A stretch of 64,000 nt of DNA, taken from the NCBI GenBank assembly GCA_003217735.2, contig CP031585.1:4451501-4515500 (forward strand). Direction: 5' to 3'. Made by a program: the position numbers and the translations under genes. Shown here piece after piece: positions 54,739 through 63,304 of the stretch; the stretch's first letter is position 1; the number at the start of each line of letters is the position of its first letter. The DNA comes from Marinibacterium anthonyi. GTDB taxonomy: Bacteria > Pseudomonadota > Alphaproteobacteria > Rhodobacterales > Rhodobacteraceae. The notes under the pieces were generated by a model. The model ran no database searches. It was not told the origin of the DNA and saw nothing but the letters and a program-made list of their open reading frames with translations.

Positions 54739-57700
54739 TCAACCCAGATCGTATTGAACGAGTTCGAGCAATAACAGGTCGATATGACCGTCCATGGCGC
54801 CATCGGCCGCGTCGAGTTCAGAAAGTTGAGAACTGCCCCCGAACACCACGTAGCTCTGGCCGGCAGATCTCTTTCCGCCCCGATCGGCATCAGGAGCCCC
54901 GATCAGGATGTCGTCGAAACCGTCGCAGTTGACATCCCCCGCCGACGAGACCGAATTGCCCGAACGATCGGCAAAATCGGCGCCGCTAAGGATAAAGCCG
55001 TTGCTGCCATCCAGCGTGGTCAGATCGATGCTCGCCGCGAAGTCCCCCACCAAGCTCGTGTCCTTGCCAAACACAAGATAGGTTACGCCTTCACTAATCC
55101 TTCCGAAGTGATCGCCATAAGGCGCCCCGATCAGGATGTCGTCTATGCCGTCTCCGTTGACATCCCCCGCCGATGAGACGCGGTAGCCCGAATAATCACC
55201 AGCTTTAATGCCGTTCAGCACAAAGCCGTTGCCGCCGTCCAACGTGCTCAGATCGACGCTCGCCCCGAAGTCACCCGCCGTGCTCGTGTCCTTGCCAAAC
55301 ACGACATAGGTTTCGCCGGCTAGGGACATTCCGCCCGGATCGGCCCAGGCCGCCCCGATCAGGATGTCGTCGATGCCGTCACCGTTGACATCCCCCGCCG
55401 AGGAGACGGATACGCCCGAGGCATCACCCGCATCCATGCCGCTCAGCACGAAGCCGTTGCCGCCGTCCAGCGTGCTCAGATCGATGCTCGCCGCGAAGTC
55501 TCCCACCGTGCTCGTATCCTTGCCGAACACGACATAGGTTTCGCCGGCCAACAAGTTTCCGCCCGGACGGGCCTGATAGGCTCCGATCAGGATATCGTCG
55601 ATGCCATCTCCGTTGACATCCCCCGCCGAAGAGACGGAATAGCCTGATTTATCATTATCGTTTACGCCGGTCAGGACGAAGCCTTTGCTGCCATCCAGCG
55701 TGCTCAGATCGATGTTGGCCGCGAAATTCCCCGCCGTGCTCGTGTCCTTGCCAAATACGACATAGGTTTCCCCGCCCCAGAGCATTCCGCCCGGATCGGC
55801 CCAGGCCGCCCCGATCAGGATGTCGTCGATACCGTCTCCGTTGACATCCCCTGCGGACGAGACGGCAAAGCCCGAGGTATCATAAGCATCAATGCCGTTC
55901 AGCACGAAGCCGTTGCTGCCATCCAGCGTGCTCAGATCGAAGCTCGCCGCGAAGTCCCCCGCCGTGCTCGTGTCCTTGCCAAACACGACACAGGTCTCGC
56001 CCGCCGGATCGGCCCCATAGGCCCCGATCAGGATGTCGTCGATGCCGTCACCGTTGACATCCCCCGCCGAGGAGACGGATACGCCCGAGGCATCACCAGC
56101 ATCAATGCCGTTCAGCACGAAGCCGTTGCTGCCATCCAGCGTGCTCAGATCGAAGCTCGCCGCGAAGTCCCCCGCCGTGCTCGTGTCCTTGCCGAACAAG
56201 ACATAGGTTTCGCCGGCCGGATCGGCCCCATAGGCCGCGATCAGGATGTCGTCGATGCCGTCCCCGTTGACATCCCCCGCCGAGGAGACGGATACGCCCA
56301 AATAATCACCAGCATCTGTGCCACTCAGCAAAAAGCCGGCGGCAGGAACCGTTCCTTCGACTACAAAATCAATCTGCTCAACATTCCACAGCGTCAGTCT
56401 AAGGCTCTGAAACGTGAAAGAGGGACCGTCGGATGTTGTTTCGTTGGCGTTGTCTTCAAGAAAGGCGCGGTAATCGTCGAGTTCCTTAAGAAATTCGTTT
56501 TTTTGACTGTATGTAGCCGCCAATACGAACGCAATTTTGTCCAGGCCCTCAGCCCCGTCGTAGACGTCGTATGTGCCAGCATCTTCTGCGACCAAGTGGA
56601 TGAAAACATCATCGCCTTGACCACCCTTCAGGCGGTCATCGCCGTCGCCGCCATCCAGCGTGTCATCGCCATCGCCGCCGTTCAGCTTGTCCTCCCCACC
56701 GCCCCCTGTCAGAAGGTCGTTCCCCGCGCCGCCGAACAACCAGTTGTCGTTGTCGTCCCCGGTCAGGACATCGTCATGATCCGTGCCCGCAAGGCCTTCA
56801 ATCCCCTCGTAGGTATCGCCCGCCGCATCCCCGGTGTTCTGGCCGGACTCCACCAGGTTTGCGGTGACGGCCTGAGCACTGCCGATATAGGAGGCAACGT
56901 CGAACCCCGCGCCACCAATCAGGGTATCCGCCCCGAAACCGCCCCTCAGGTTGTCATCGCCGTCCCCGCCATCCAGCGTGTCATCGCCATCCGCGCCAGT
57001 CAGCTTGTCCGAGCCGCCGCCCCCTGAGAGGACGTCATTCCCGATGCCGCCAGACAGCCAGTTGTCGTTGTCGTCCCCGGTCAGGACATCGTCATGATCC
57101 GTGCCCGCAAGGCCTTCGATCCCCTGGTAGGTATCGCCCGCCGCATCCCCGGTATTCTGGCCGGACTCCACCAGGTTTGCGGTGACGGCCTGAGCACTGC
57201 CGATATAGGAGGCAACGTCAAACCCCGCGCCACCAATCAGGATATCCGCCCCGAAACCGCCCCTCAGGTTGTCATCGCCATCCCCGCCATCCAGCGTGTC
57301 ATCGCCGTCCGCGCCAGTCAGCTTGTCCGAGCCACCGCCCCCTGAGAGGACGTCATTCCCGATGCCGCCAGACAGCCAGTTGTCGTTGTCGTCCCCGGTC
57401 AGGACATCGTCATGATCCGTGCCCGCAAGGCCTTCGATCCCCTCGTAGGTATCGCCCGCCGCATCCCCGGTATTCTGGCCGGACTCCACCAGGTTTGCGG
57501 TGACGGCCTGAGCACTGCCGATATAGGAGGCAACGTCGAACCCCGCGCCACCAATCAGGGTATCCGCCCCGAAACCGCCCCTCAGGTTGTCATCGCCATC
57601 CCCGCCATCCAGCGTGTCATCGCCGTCCGCGCCGTTGAGCCTGTCTGCCCCACCAGCACCTGTCAGGAGGTCGTTCCCGTCGCCACCGAGCAACCAGTTG

Positions 57701-57966
57701 TCGTTATCGTCGCCGGTCAGGACTTTGTCGTATTCGGTGCCCGCAAGACCTTCGATTACGTTGTCGGACCCTTCACCGCCAACCGGAAAGCCGTTGCCTG
57801 CATGGCCTGCCAAAAAGTCGTCGCCTGCCAGCCCGAGAAACTTGCCGTAAGGGCCCGGCGCGTTCGAAACCTCAATCGCGTCTATTGGGGGCCGTAGGCG
57901 GGTGGAAGAGGTTTCGGTCGTGTCGAAATCTGCACCAAGCGCACCTCTTGCAATAACTTTGCCCAT
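54739..57966 (-). CDS. Large RTX / FG-GAP repeat protein (secreted calcium-binding surface protein)
   Basis: 1075 aa. Residues 45-460 hold RTX nonapeptides (GGxGxDxLx, e.g. [17 protein letters not shown]) in 106-aa units; residues about 535-1060 hold seven FG-GAP/integrin-alpha-like blocks, each with a DxNGDGxDD calcium loop ([15 protein letters not shown]). There is no Sec signal, as for type I secreted proteins, but RTX repeats are near the N-terminus, not the C-terminus where the type I signal normally follows. No type I exporter genes adjoin it. ATG 57966 follows AGGGAGGGG. Composition is more AT-rich than the flanks. Likely an adhesin or surface-layer-type protein acquired by transfer. 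Confidence 0.88.
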   Translation of the reverse strand: MGKVIARGALGADFDTTETSSTRLRPPIDAIEVSNAPGPYGKFLGLAGDDFLAGHAGNGFPVGGEGSDNVIEGLAGTEYDKVLTGDDNDNWLLGGDGNDLLTGAGGADRLNGADGDDTLDGGDGDDNLRGGFGADTLIGGAGFDVASYIGSAQAVTANLVESGQNTGDAAGDTYEGIEGLAGTDHDDVLTGDDNDNWLSGGIGNDVLSGGGGSDKLTGADGDDTLDGGDGDDNLRGGFGADILIGGAGFDVASYIGSAQAVTANLVESGQNTGDAAGDTYQGIEGLAGTDHDDVLTGDDNDNWLSGGIGNDVLSGGGGSDKLTGADGDDTLDGGDGDDNLRGGFGADTLIGGAGFDVASYIGSAQAVTANLVESGQNTGDAAGDTYEGIEGLAGTDHDDVLTGDDNDNWLFGGAGNDLLTGGGGEDKLNGGDGDDTLDGGDGDDRLKGGQGDDVFIHLVAEDAGTYDVYDGAEGLDKIAFVLAATYSQKNEFLKELDDYRAFLEDNANETTSDGPSFTFQSLRLTLWNVEQIDFVVEGTVPAAGFLLSGTDAGDYLGVSVSSAGDVNGDGIDDILIAAYGADPAGETYVLFGKDTSTAGDFAASFDLSTLDGSNGFVLNGIDAGDASGVSVSSAGDVNGDGIDDILIGAYGADPAGETCVVFGKDTSTAGDFAASFDLSTLDGSNGFVLNGIDAYDTSGFAVSSAGDVNGDGIDDILIGAAWADPGGMLWGGETYVVFGKDTSTAGNFAANIDLSTLDGSKGFVLTGVNDNDKSGYSVSSAGDVNGDGIDDILIGAYQARPGGNLLAGETYVVFGKDTSTVGDFAASIDLSTLDGGNGFVLSGMDAGDASGVSVSSAGDVNGDGIDDILIGAAWADPGGMSLAGETYVVFGKDTSTAGDFGASVDLSTLDGGNGFVLNGIKAGDYSGYRVSSAGDVNGDGIDDILIGAPYGDHFGRISEGVTYLVFGKDTSLVGDFAASIDLTTLDGSNGFILSGADFADRSGNSVSSAGDVNCDGFDDILIGAPDADRGGKRSAGQSYVVFGGSSQLSELDAADGAMDGHIDLLLLELVQYDLG
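56803..57756 (-). repeat. Three 318-bp near-identical tandem units inside the RTX gene
   Basis: Units 57439-57756, 57121-57438 and 56803-57120 each encode 106 aa beginning IEGLAGT and ending GDAAGDTY. The last two are almost identical at DNA level; the first is more diverged. A partial fourth follows to about 56600. Such repeats allow length change by recombination. Confidence 0.85.
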
Positions 57967-58276
57967 TTCCCCTCCCTAAGCATCAAAAACTTAACGAACA
58001 CTATAGCAATTCATGCTCCTAAAAATTGACGCTCATCAAAAAGAAAAAAATATCTGAATATACGCTCGGCCTGCTTTCAATCCGCCCAAAGGCCTTGGAA
58101 ATCCCTCCCTGTCCGTAAAGCACATTATCCAGCCGCGGCTGAGATATGCGCGAAAGTTGGTGACGCTTGATCAGGCGGCAGCTTGACTGTGGCGGACGCC
58201 GTCGCGGAACTTGACCTGCCCCCCGCGAAATCCCTCACCGTGATGTAGAGTCTGCGCCAACTTTGAAGGAGCAGAC
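57967..58276. other. 310-bp AT-rich region upstream of the RTX gene up to the IS
   Basis: It contains a TATAGT -10-like box on the minus strand (58005-58000) 34 bp before the RTX start, with no strong -35. The run AAAAAGAAAAAAATATCTGA near 58041 is far more AT-rich than the rest of the window. The half next to the IS (58140-58276) has a 49-codon minus-strand open frame (ending SPTFAHISAAAG) without a start, perhaps another gene remnant. Confidence 0.5.
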
Positions 58277-58315
58277 TGAGCTACTCCCCATCTATTGGAC
58301 AGGATCTGGCGTAAA

Positions 58316-59179
58316 TTAAGCTACTCGTTGCACCTGCTGATCGGGTTGGTTGATATCATTTCTCTGCCAGTAGACCAGCGCCGGAGGCTGGCCGCCCAGG
58401 GCTGAATGCGGGCGCTGGTTGTTGTAGAAGCTCATCCATTTCCGGATGGCCGCTTTCGTCTCCGATCCGGTCTCCCAGGCATGCAGGTAGACGCACTCGT
58501 ATTTCAGGGTGCGCCACAGCCTCTCGATGAAGATGTTGTCGAGGAACCGGCCTTTCCCATCCATCGATATGCGCACGCTGGACCGGCGGAGCCGATCCGT
58601 CCAGGCAAAGGAGGTGAACTGGGATCCCTGATCTGTATTCATTATCTCTGGCGGGCCGAACTTGTGGATGGCCTCGTTCAGCGCCTCGACACAGAAGTCG
58701 GCCTCCAGCGTGTTCGAGATCCGCCAGGACAGGACCTTGCGGGTGTGCCAGTCCATGATCGCCACGAGGTATAGGAACCCGCGCCGCATGGGCAGGTAGG
58801 TGATATCCGAGCACCAGACCTGGTTCGGGCGTTCCACCCGCAGACCTCTGAGCAGGTAGGGATAGGTCTTGTGGCCCTTCGTCGGCCTGCTCGTGTTGGG
58901 CTTCTCGTAAATCGGCATTAGCCCCATCAGGCGCATCAGTCGCCGGATGCGCTTCTCGTTCACAAGGTGTCCGTCGTTACGCAGATGCCAGGTCATCTGC
59001 CGAACGCCGAAGAACGGCGTCTCCAGGAACTGCTCGTCGATCCGCCGCATCAGGCCGAGGTTCCGCTCAGACTCGCCCTTGGGCGTGTAGTAGAAAGACG
59101 AGCGCGCGATCGACAGCAGCTTGCACTGCTGGCCGATCGACAGGTCCGGGTGGTCCGGCTCGATCATGCCGCGCCTCAC
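58316..59179 (-). CDS. IS3-family transposase OrfB
   Basis: 287 aa. HTH_21 segment (VRQMTWHLRNDGHLVNEKRIRRLM) followed by an rve integrase core: Asp in WCSDITYLP, Asp in NTDQGSQFTS and Glu in IERLWRTLKYE, the DDE triad. The start shown is GTG 59179 overlapping orfA by 4 bp, but it is normally made as an OrfAB fusion by -1 frameshift. All three catalytic residues are present. Confidence 0.92.
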   Translation of the reverse strand: MRRGMIEPDHPDLSIGQQCKLLSIARSSFYYTPKGESERNLGLMRRIDEQFLETPFFGVRQMTWHLRNDGHLVNEKRIRRLMRLMGLMPIYEKPNTSRPTKGHKTYPYLLRGLRVERPNQVWCSDITYLPMRRGFLYLVAIMDWHTRKVLSWRISNTLEADFCVEALNEAIHKFGPPEIMNTDQGSQFTSFAWTDRLRRSSVRISMDGKGRFLDNIFIERLWRTLKYECVYLHAWETGSETKAAIRKWMSFYNNQRPHSALGGQPPALVYWQRNDINQPDQQVQRVA

Positions 59180-59469
59180 TTCCCGCCCCAGGGCTTCAGC
59201 TTTCGTTCCAAAAAAGAGTTGGCCACCGCCAGCTCCCCGATCTTGGCGTGGAGCTCCTTCACCTGCTCCTCGTCAATCTCGGGCTTCTTGCGGCCCCCGC
59301 GCTCGAACACACCGGAGGCGCCTTCGAGCAGGGCTCGCTTCCATTGATGGATCATCGTCGGATGCACCCCGAACCGGCTTGCCAGCTCGGCGGCCGTCTC
59401 CTCGCCTTTCAGGGCTTCCAGCGCGACCTTCGCCTTGAACTCAGGCGCGTGCTGCTTCCGTTTCGACAT
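59176..59469 (-). CDS. IS3-family transposase OrfA
   Basis: 97 aa. HTH_Tnp_1 domain (FKAKVALEALKGEETAAELA, VHPTMIHQWKRALLEGA) and a leucine-zipper-like tail. OrfB lies in the -1 frame. A slippery heptamer T-TTT-TTG is at 59215-59209 in the right phase, and the -1 frame is open from there into OrfB, so a programmed frameshift to the active OrfAB transposase is likely. Confidence 0.92.
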   Translation of the reverse strand: MSKRKQHAPEFKAKVALEALKGEETAAELASRFGVHPTMIHQWKRALLEGASGVFERGGRKKPEIDEEQVKELHAKIGELAVANSFLERKLKPWGGK

Positions 59470-59549
59470 CTCTGATCTCCTTCTCGTCGAAGATCAGCAG
59501 ACTGCAAATCGTAGCTTATGTCAGTGTCCGAATTTCGGGGGGTAGCTCA

Positions 59550-60018
59550 TATCTCCTGATCGACGAAAGTTTCCACTGCAGGCGGCGCGGTACACGCCAC
59601 GATTCAGCTGCAGACGGCGCCTCCGCCCTTACACACTCGGGGCCCTTACACACTCGGGACAGACACGGGCACGCAAGCGTTGAAAGCTCTGGAGGGAGGC
59701 AAATTCGTCTCGCAGGCGGAAACGCCCTTTTCCGAGGTGGCGCACCGACACCCGCTCCAACGCAGCCGCATCGCACCCGGCCAGCTGCGCCAATTGCCCA
59801 ATCGCTACCTTCTCGCCACGGAACAGGGGATCGATCGGAAACGCAATGTCGCCACAGAATCGCTGCATGGAGCTTGCCCCGTTACGGGCCGCGAGTCGGG
59901 ACAGCAAGGACGATGCCGGCTCGAACGCAGCATGCGGCACAGTCAGCGGCAACTGAGGAAAGGTATTTCCGGGGATAGCAGGAAGGCTCTTGGCCAAACG
60001 AGACTTCCGGGATCAGAC
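59550..60018 (-). pseudogene. TniQ-family transposition protein, broken N-terminal remnant
   Basis: An open frame from about 60018 reads LAKSLPAIPGNTFPQLPLTV, EPASSLLSRLAARNG, LAQLAGCDAAALERVS and RARVCPEC: the N-terminal TniQ fold with its first CxxC. It then shifts frame at a 17-bp duplication (59625-59658). In the other frame it continues (CVRAEAPSAAESWRVPRRLQW) until it is cut at the IS end, 59550. No start ATG is visible (TTG at 59997). TniQ directs target choice in Tn7- and Tn5053-like transposons. No tniA or tniB is in the window, so this is a relic. Confidence 0.7.
59625..59658. repeat. 17-bp tandem duplication (GCCCTTACACACTCGGG x2)
   Basis: Two exact adjacent copies, 59625-59641 and 59642-59658, within the TniQ remnant. 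Removing one copy restores the reading frame between CPEC and the following EAPSAAESW. Confidence 0.92.
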
Positions 60019-60096
60019 AAAGGCAGGAATGTCCTGACTTTACGATCGCGAGCTCAACTGGGCAACGCCACCCCGCATTCTGGAAGTTCCGCCTGC

Positions 60097-60140
60097 GGGG
60101 TCAGGCATCTGACATGAAAGTCAGTTTTGCCTGACACCCC
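60097..60140. repeat. Nested hairpin between tRNA-Arg and the TniQ relic
   Basis: Outer stem GGGGTCAGGCA (60097-60107) with TGCCTGA and CCCC (60128-60140, two bulged bases), inner stem CTGAC/GTCAG (60109-60113 with 60120-60124) around a 6-base loop. It starts 13 bp after the tRNA 3' end on the minus strand. It could be the tRNA terminator or an old transposon end; it contains TGTCAGGC, and TGTC is common at ends of Tn5053-like elements. A short AAAA run lies inside it. Confidence 0.5.
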
Positions 60141-60152
60141 ACAAGAGTTCAG

Positions 60153-60229
60153 TGGCGGTCCGAGGAGGATTCGAACCCCCGACCCCTTGATTCGTAGTCA
60201 AGTACTCTATCCAGCTGAGCTATCGGACC
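60153..60229 (-). tRNA. tRNA-Arg (ACG)
   Basis: 77 nt with encoded CCA. Acceptor stem GGTCCGA/TCGGACC, D arm AGCTCAGCTGGATAGAGT, anticodon stem CTTGA/TCAAG with loop CTACGAA (anticodon ACG, expected to be read as ICG), T arm with GGTTCGAATCC. It is intact and lies beside mobile-element relics, as is common for tRNA genes. Confidence 0.95.
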
Positions 60230-60306
60230 ACTGAGGCCTGCGATGTATCGCCAGCCACATGGCTTTGCAACCCCTATCCGAAGTCTTATTCCAAGTTTCC
60301 GAAACG

Positions 60307-61803
60307 TCACCCCGGAACGTCTTCGGGCAGTTCCAGTTCGGCGATCCTGAGCCGCAGGCCACGCACCTGGTCCTCGAGCGCATCGATATGCCTGCGCCCG
60401 CCCTCGTGCAGCATGCCGTTGTCTGTCCACAGCAGAGACAGGTTCGCCTCAAGCTCGGCGATCCGGGCCGCCTGGGTGTCCACCAGACGGCGAATGTTGC
60501 GCAGCTTTGGCGCGATCTCGACATCCGGGCCCGGTTTCTCGGCCAGCTCAAGACGCCGCACCAGGGACGCGAACAGCGCCAGCAGGTCGCGCCAGGCGTC
60601 CGGGTCCGGCGTGTCCGTCACCTGACCGTCGCGCCATTTGCACCAAAGTTGCGAACAGCCCGATTCCGTCACCCGACCCGCCAGCATGCGCGACCGCTTG
60701 GCGATGGCCTGCGGCGCATTCCAGATCTCGACCAGGGGCGTGCGATAGAGATTGCCGATGGGTTCGGACAGGAAACAGATCGAGACATCGCCGTTTTCCG
60801 TCACGAACATCGTGTACCAGGGGTTGGAACAGGTCGCGTCATTGCCCGCGCCCGCCGGCATCGGCGGCACATCCGGCGTGACGATTCGCGGCGCGGGGAT
60901 ATCTCCGGCCGGCGCGGCGCGGCCGGGCCGGTCGGGGGTCAGCGTGCTGTCTTCCTCGCCCAGGAAATCCGCGTCCAGCCCGTGGGTGGCGAACAGATCG
61001 CGAAAGCCGCTCCAGACCAGGTCCATGTCGTGTTCGCGGCCCCGGGCGGCGGCGGTTTCCAGCACGGCGCGCAGGTCCGCGACATCGTTCGGGGTGCGGA
61101 TGACCTCTTGGCCCAGCCAGGGTTCGCGGGTCAGGTTGCGATCGTCCAGCAGCATCGTCTGGAAGGAAATCCTCTGGATATCCAGGCTGCGGGCCAGATC
61201 CAGCAGCGCCGGGATCTCGCGGAAATTCGACCGCATGACCACGAAGAAGATGTCGAGGGTCGGAAAGGCGCTGCGCCGGCTGCGCTTCAATTCGGAGATC
61301 CGGCGGATGTTGGCGACGACCGTGTCGAAATCCCCGCCGCGCCGCAGTCGGGCGTAGGTTTCAGGCGTGCCGCCGTCGATGGACACGGTCACATGCTGGA
61401 ACGGCATCGACACGATGCGTTCGGCCCAGTCCTGGGCGATCAGGGTGCCATTGGTGCTGATCGAAATCAGCGGCCGCTCAGAGACCGACGCCACCTCGGC
61501 CACCAGTTCCTCGAAGCCGCGCAGGGCAAAGACCTCGCCGCCCTGGATGCGCAGGGTCGACAGGTAGGGCACCAACGACAGGATCTCGCGCCGCAGCGAC
61601 GCGCCGATCTCGGCATCGCGGAACAGGTTGTCGCCGTTCTTGACCTGGTAGCAATGCGGGCAGTCGATGTTGCAGCCGTTGCCGATCACGACACCCAGGT
61701 TGCGCGGCATCGCGCGCAGATGGGTCCGGCCCAGGGCCAGTTCCACTTCGGCCAGGCGCGCGTTCACGGCCTGGGCTTCCGGTATCCGGATGACATCTGA
61801 CAC
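60307..61803 (-). CDS. Radical SAM/SPASM protein with C-terminal coiled coil
   Basis: 498 aa. The 4Fe-4S/SAM motif CNIDCPHC at residues 44-51 and radical SAM barrel strands (LRIQGGEVFAL, ISISTNGTLIAQDWAERI, VTVSIDGGTPETYARLRRGG). A SPASM-like C-terminal domain (about 335-400) has Cys residues in ATCSNPWYTMFVTENGDVSI, ICFLSEPIGNL and GCSQLWCKW. Residues about 450-495 form a coiled coil (DTQAARIAELEANLSLLW). Such proteins often modify peptides or work on glycans and nucleotides. No precursor peptide was found nearby. The neighbours are a tRNA gene and a kinase gene. Confidence 0.88.
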   Translation of the reverse strand: MSDVIRIPEAQAVNARLAEVELALGRTHLRAMPRNLGVVIGNGCNIDCPHCYQVKNGDNLFRDAEIGASLRREILSLVPYLSTLRIQGGEVFALRGFEELVAEVASVSERPLISISTNGTLIAQDWAERIVSMPFQHVTVSIDGGTPETYARLRRGGDFDTVVANIRRISELKRSRRSAFPTLDIFFVVMRSNFREIPALLDLARSLDIQRISFQTMLLDDRNLTREPWLGQEVIRTPNDVADLRAVLETAAARGREHDMDLVWSGFRDLFATHGLDADFLGEEDSTLTPDRPGRAAPAGDIPAPRIVTPDVPPMPAGAGNDATCSNPWYTMFVTENGDVSICFLSEPIGNLYRTPLVEIWNAPQAIAKRSRMLAGRVTESGCSQLWCKWRDGQVTDTPDPDAWRDLLALFASLVRRLELAEKPGPDVEIAPKLRNIRRLVDTQAARIAELEANLSLLWTDNGMLHEGGRRHIDALEDQVRGLRLRIAELELPEDVPG

Positions 61804-61899
61804 GAGACCCTCCTCCCTGGTTCAGGTCGTGTCGCATCACTATGCCTTAAACATAAGGATATGGGAATGTGTTAACGCCTGATCGGCCGGAACACGCTG

Positions 61900-63285
61900 T
61901 CACAGCGTGCCGTCGCCCTTGGGCAGCGTGATCGCGAACAGGGTGCCGTCGGGCCCTGTCGACACCAGCTTGACCGTGCCGCCATGTCCACGCACCAGTT
62001 CGGCGGCGATGGCAAGCCCCAGACCCGACCCGCCCTTGCGCGCGCCGCCCTGGAACGGGGTAAACAGGTTGTCGCGCGCCCGCGGCGGCAGGCCCGGCCC
62101 GGTGTCCGAGATCTCGATCACCCAGGCCCTGTCATCCTCGCGCGCGCAAATGTGCACCCTGCCGGGCTTGCGTGTGGCGGCAATGGCCTGACGGGCATTG
62201 CGGATCAGGTTCAGGAACACGCGGAACAGCTGTTCGGGATCCGCGCGGACCCGCATCAGCGCCGGCACGTCGTTTTCGAAGATCACGCATTCGTCTTCCA
62301 CGGCCAGCGTCTCGCTGGCCACGACATCTTCGACCAGTTCGGACAGGGCCACCATTGTCAGCGTCGGCGCCGGTTCCTCGGCCCGGCCAAAGGCCAGCGT
62401 GCTTTCGCACAGCGACACCGCGCGGGTGATCGACCCCACGATCTTGGGCGCCATGCGCCGCACCAGCGGGTCTTCGGACGTCTCGATCCGGTCGACGAAC
62501 AGCTGTGTGCTGGCCAGGATGTTGCGCAGATCGTGGCTGACCTTGGCGACCGCCGCGCCCAGTTGCGCCAGCCGCTCCTTCTGGCGCAGCGCCTGGGTCA
62601 GCTCGATCTGCATCTTCTGCAGGGCTTCTTCCGCCTCGCGCAGTTCGCGCACGGCGGCGCGGGGCTGGATGATGCCGCGCGCGTCCTCCGGCGCGGCGGC
62701 ATAGCGTTGCATGTAGCCGATGACCCCGGCGATGGGCCGCACCAGCACCACGCGCACGGCCCCGAACAGCAGCAGCGCCGTGAAGGCCGAGATCACCGCC
62801 GACAGGATCAGGATCCGCAGGCCATAGTCGATCATCGCATCGCGCAGCGGCTCGGTGTCCATCGTGACCTCGATCAAGAGGCCCGCATCGTTCACCGGCG
62901 CGCCGATCACCCGGATCACCTGGTTGCCGGGGGTGAGCAGCTGGGTCAGCGCATCGCGGATCAGCACAACGGCATTGGTGTCGCGCATGTCGTAGGTGGC
63001 GGAAATCGGTTCCGGGATGGGCGAGGACAGCACCAGTTGCCGCATTTCGTCCCGGCGCAGGACGACGTTGTAGACCTCGGCGTTCTTCAGCAGTTCCTTT
63101 TCCAGGTCGCTGGACAGCATGTCGTCTGCCAGCAACGCCAGCGACGCGATCTGTGCCCGTTCCAGCCGGTCGGTCACGTAATCCACCCGGTAGCGCGCCA
63201 CCGAGGGCACGAAGATCAGCACCTCGGCCAGGACCACGAAGATCGTGGTCAGCGCAAGGAACCGTCCCGACAGGGTGTTGAACAT
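61900..63285 (-). CDS. Membrane sensor histidine kinase
   Basis: 461 aa. TM helices at about 8-30 and 155-180 with a periplasmic sensor of about 125 aa, then a HAMP-like linker and coiled coil (about 205-240). The H-box is VSHDLRNILAS with His251; HATPase_c has NLIRNARQA, DTGPGLP and GGSGLGLAIA. The SHDLRN H-box is the variant found in HisKA kinases related to NtrB/DctB. It lies 19 bp after the flavoprotein gene and has no response regulator next to it. Confidence 0.92.
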   Translation of the reverse strand: MFNTLSGRFLALTTIFVVLAEVLIFVPSVARYRVDYVTDRLERAQIASLALLADDMLSSDLEKELLKNAEVYNVVLRRDEMRQLVLSSPIPEPISATYDMRDTNAVVLIRDALTQLLTPGNQVIRVIGAPVNDAGLLIEVTMDTEPLRDAMIDYGLRILILSAVISAFTALLLFGAVRVVLVRPIAGVIGYMQRYAAAPEDARGIIQPRAAVRELREAEEALQKMQIELTQALRQKERLAQLGAAVAKVSHDLRNILASTQLFVDRIETSEDPLVRRMAPKIVGSITRAVSLCESTLAFGRAEEPAPTLTMVALSELVEDVVASETLAVEDECVIFENDVPALMRVRADPEQLFRVFLNLIRNARQAIAATRKPGRVHICAREDDRAWVIEISDTGPGLPPRARDNLFTPFQGGARKGGSGLGLAIAAELVRGHGGTVKLVSTGPDGTLFAITLPKGDGTL

Positions 63286-63304
63286 TCCGTCTTTCCCGAA
63301 GGCG

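Larger units (their letters stand above)
58277..59549 (-). mobile_element. IS3-family insertion sequence, complete (1273 bp)
   Basis: Terminal inverted repeats of 25 bp (18 identical), both beginning TGAGCTAC, at 58277-58301 and 59525-59549. They enclose orfA and orfB of an IS3-family transposase with an intact DDE triad. The ends TGA...TCA fit the family. No target-site duplication: the flanking bases are GAC on the left and TAT on the right. The element is probably still intact, but the site has been rearranged since insertion, or this copy arose by recombination. Confidence 0.9.

Noticed and set aside
56803-57756. CRISPR array from regularly spaced repeats
   Set aside because: The units are 318 bp, in frame and protein-coding (RTX), with no short repeats and unique spacers.
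58274-59552. Target-site duplication flanking the IS3 element
   Set aside because: Three bases on the left are GAC and on the right TAT; four-base comparison also fails.
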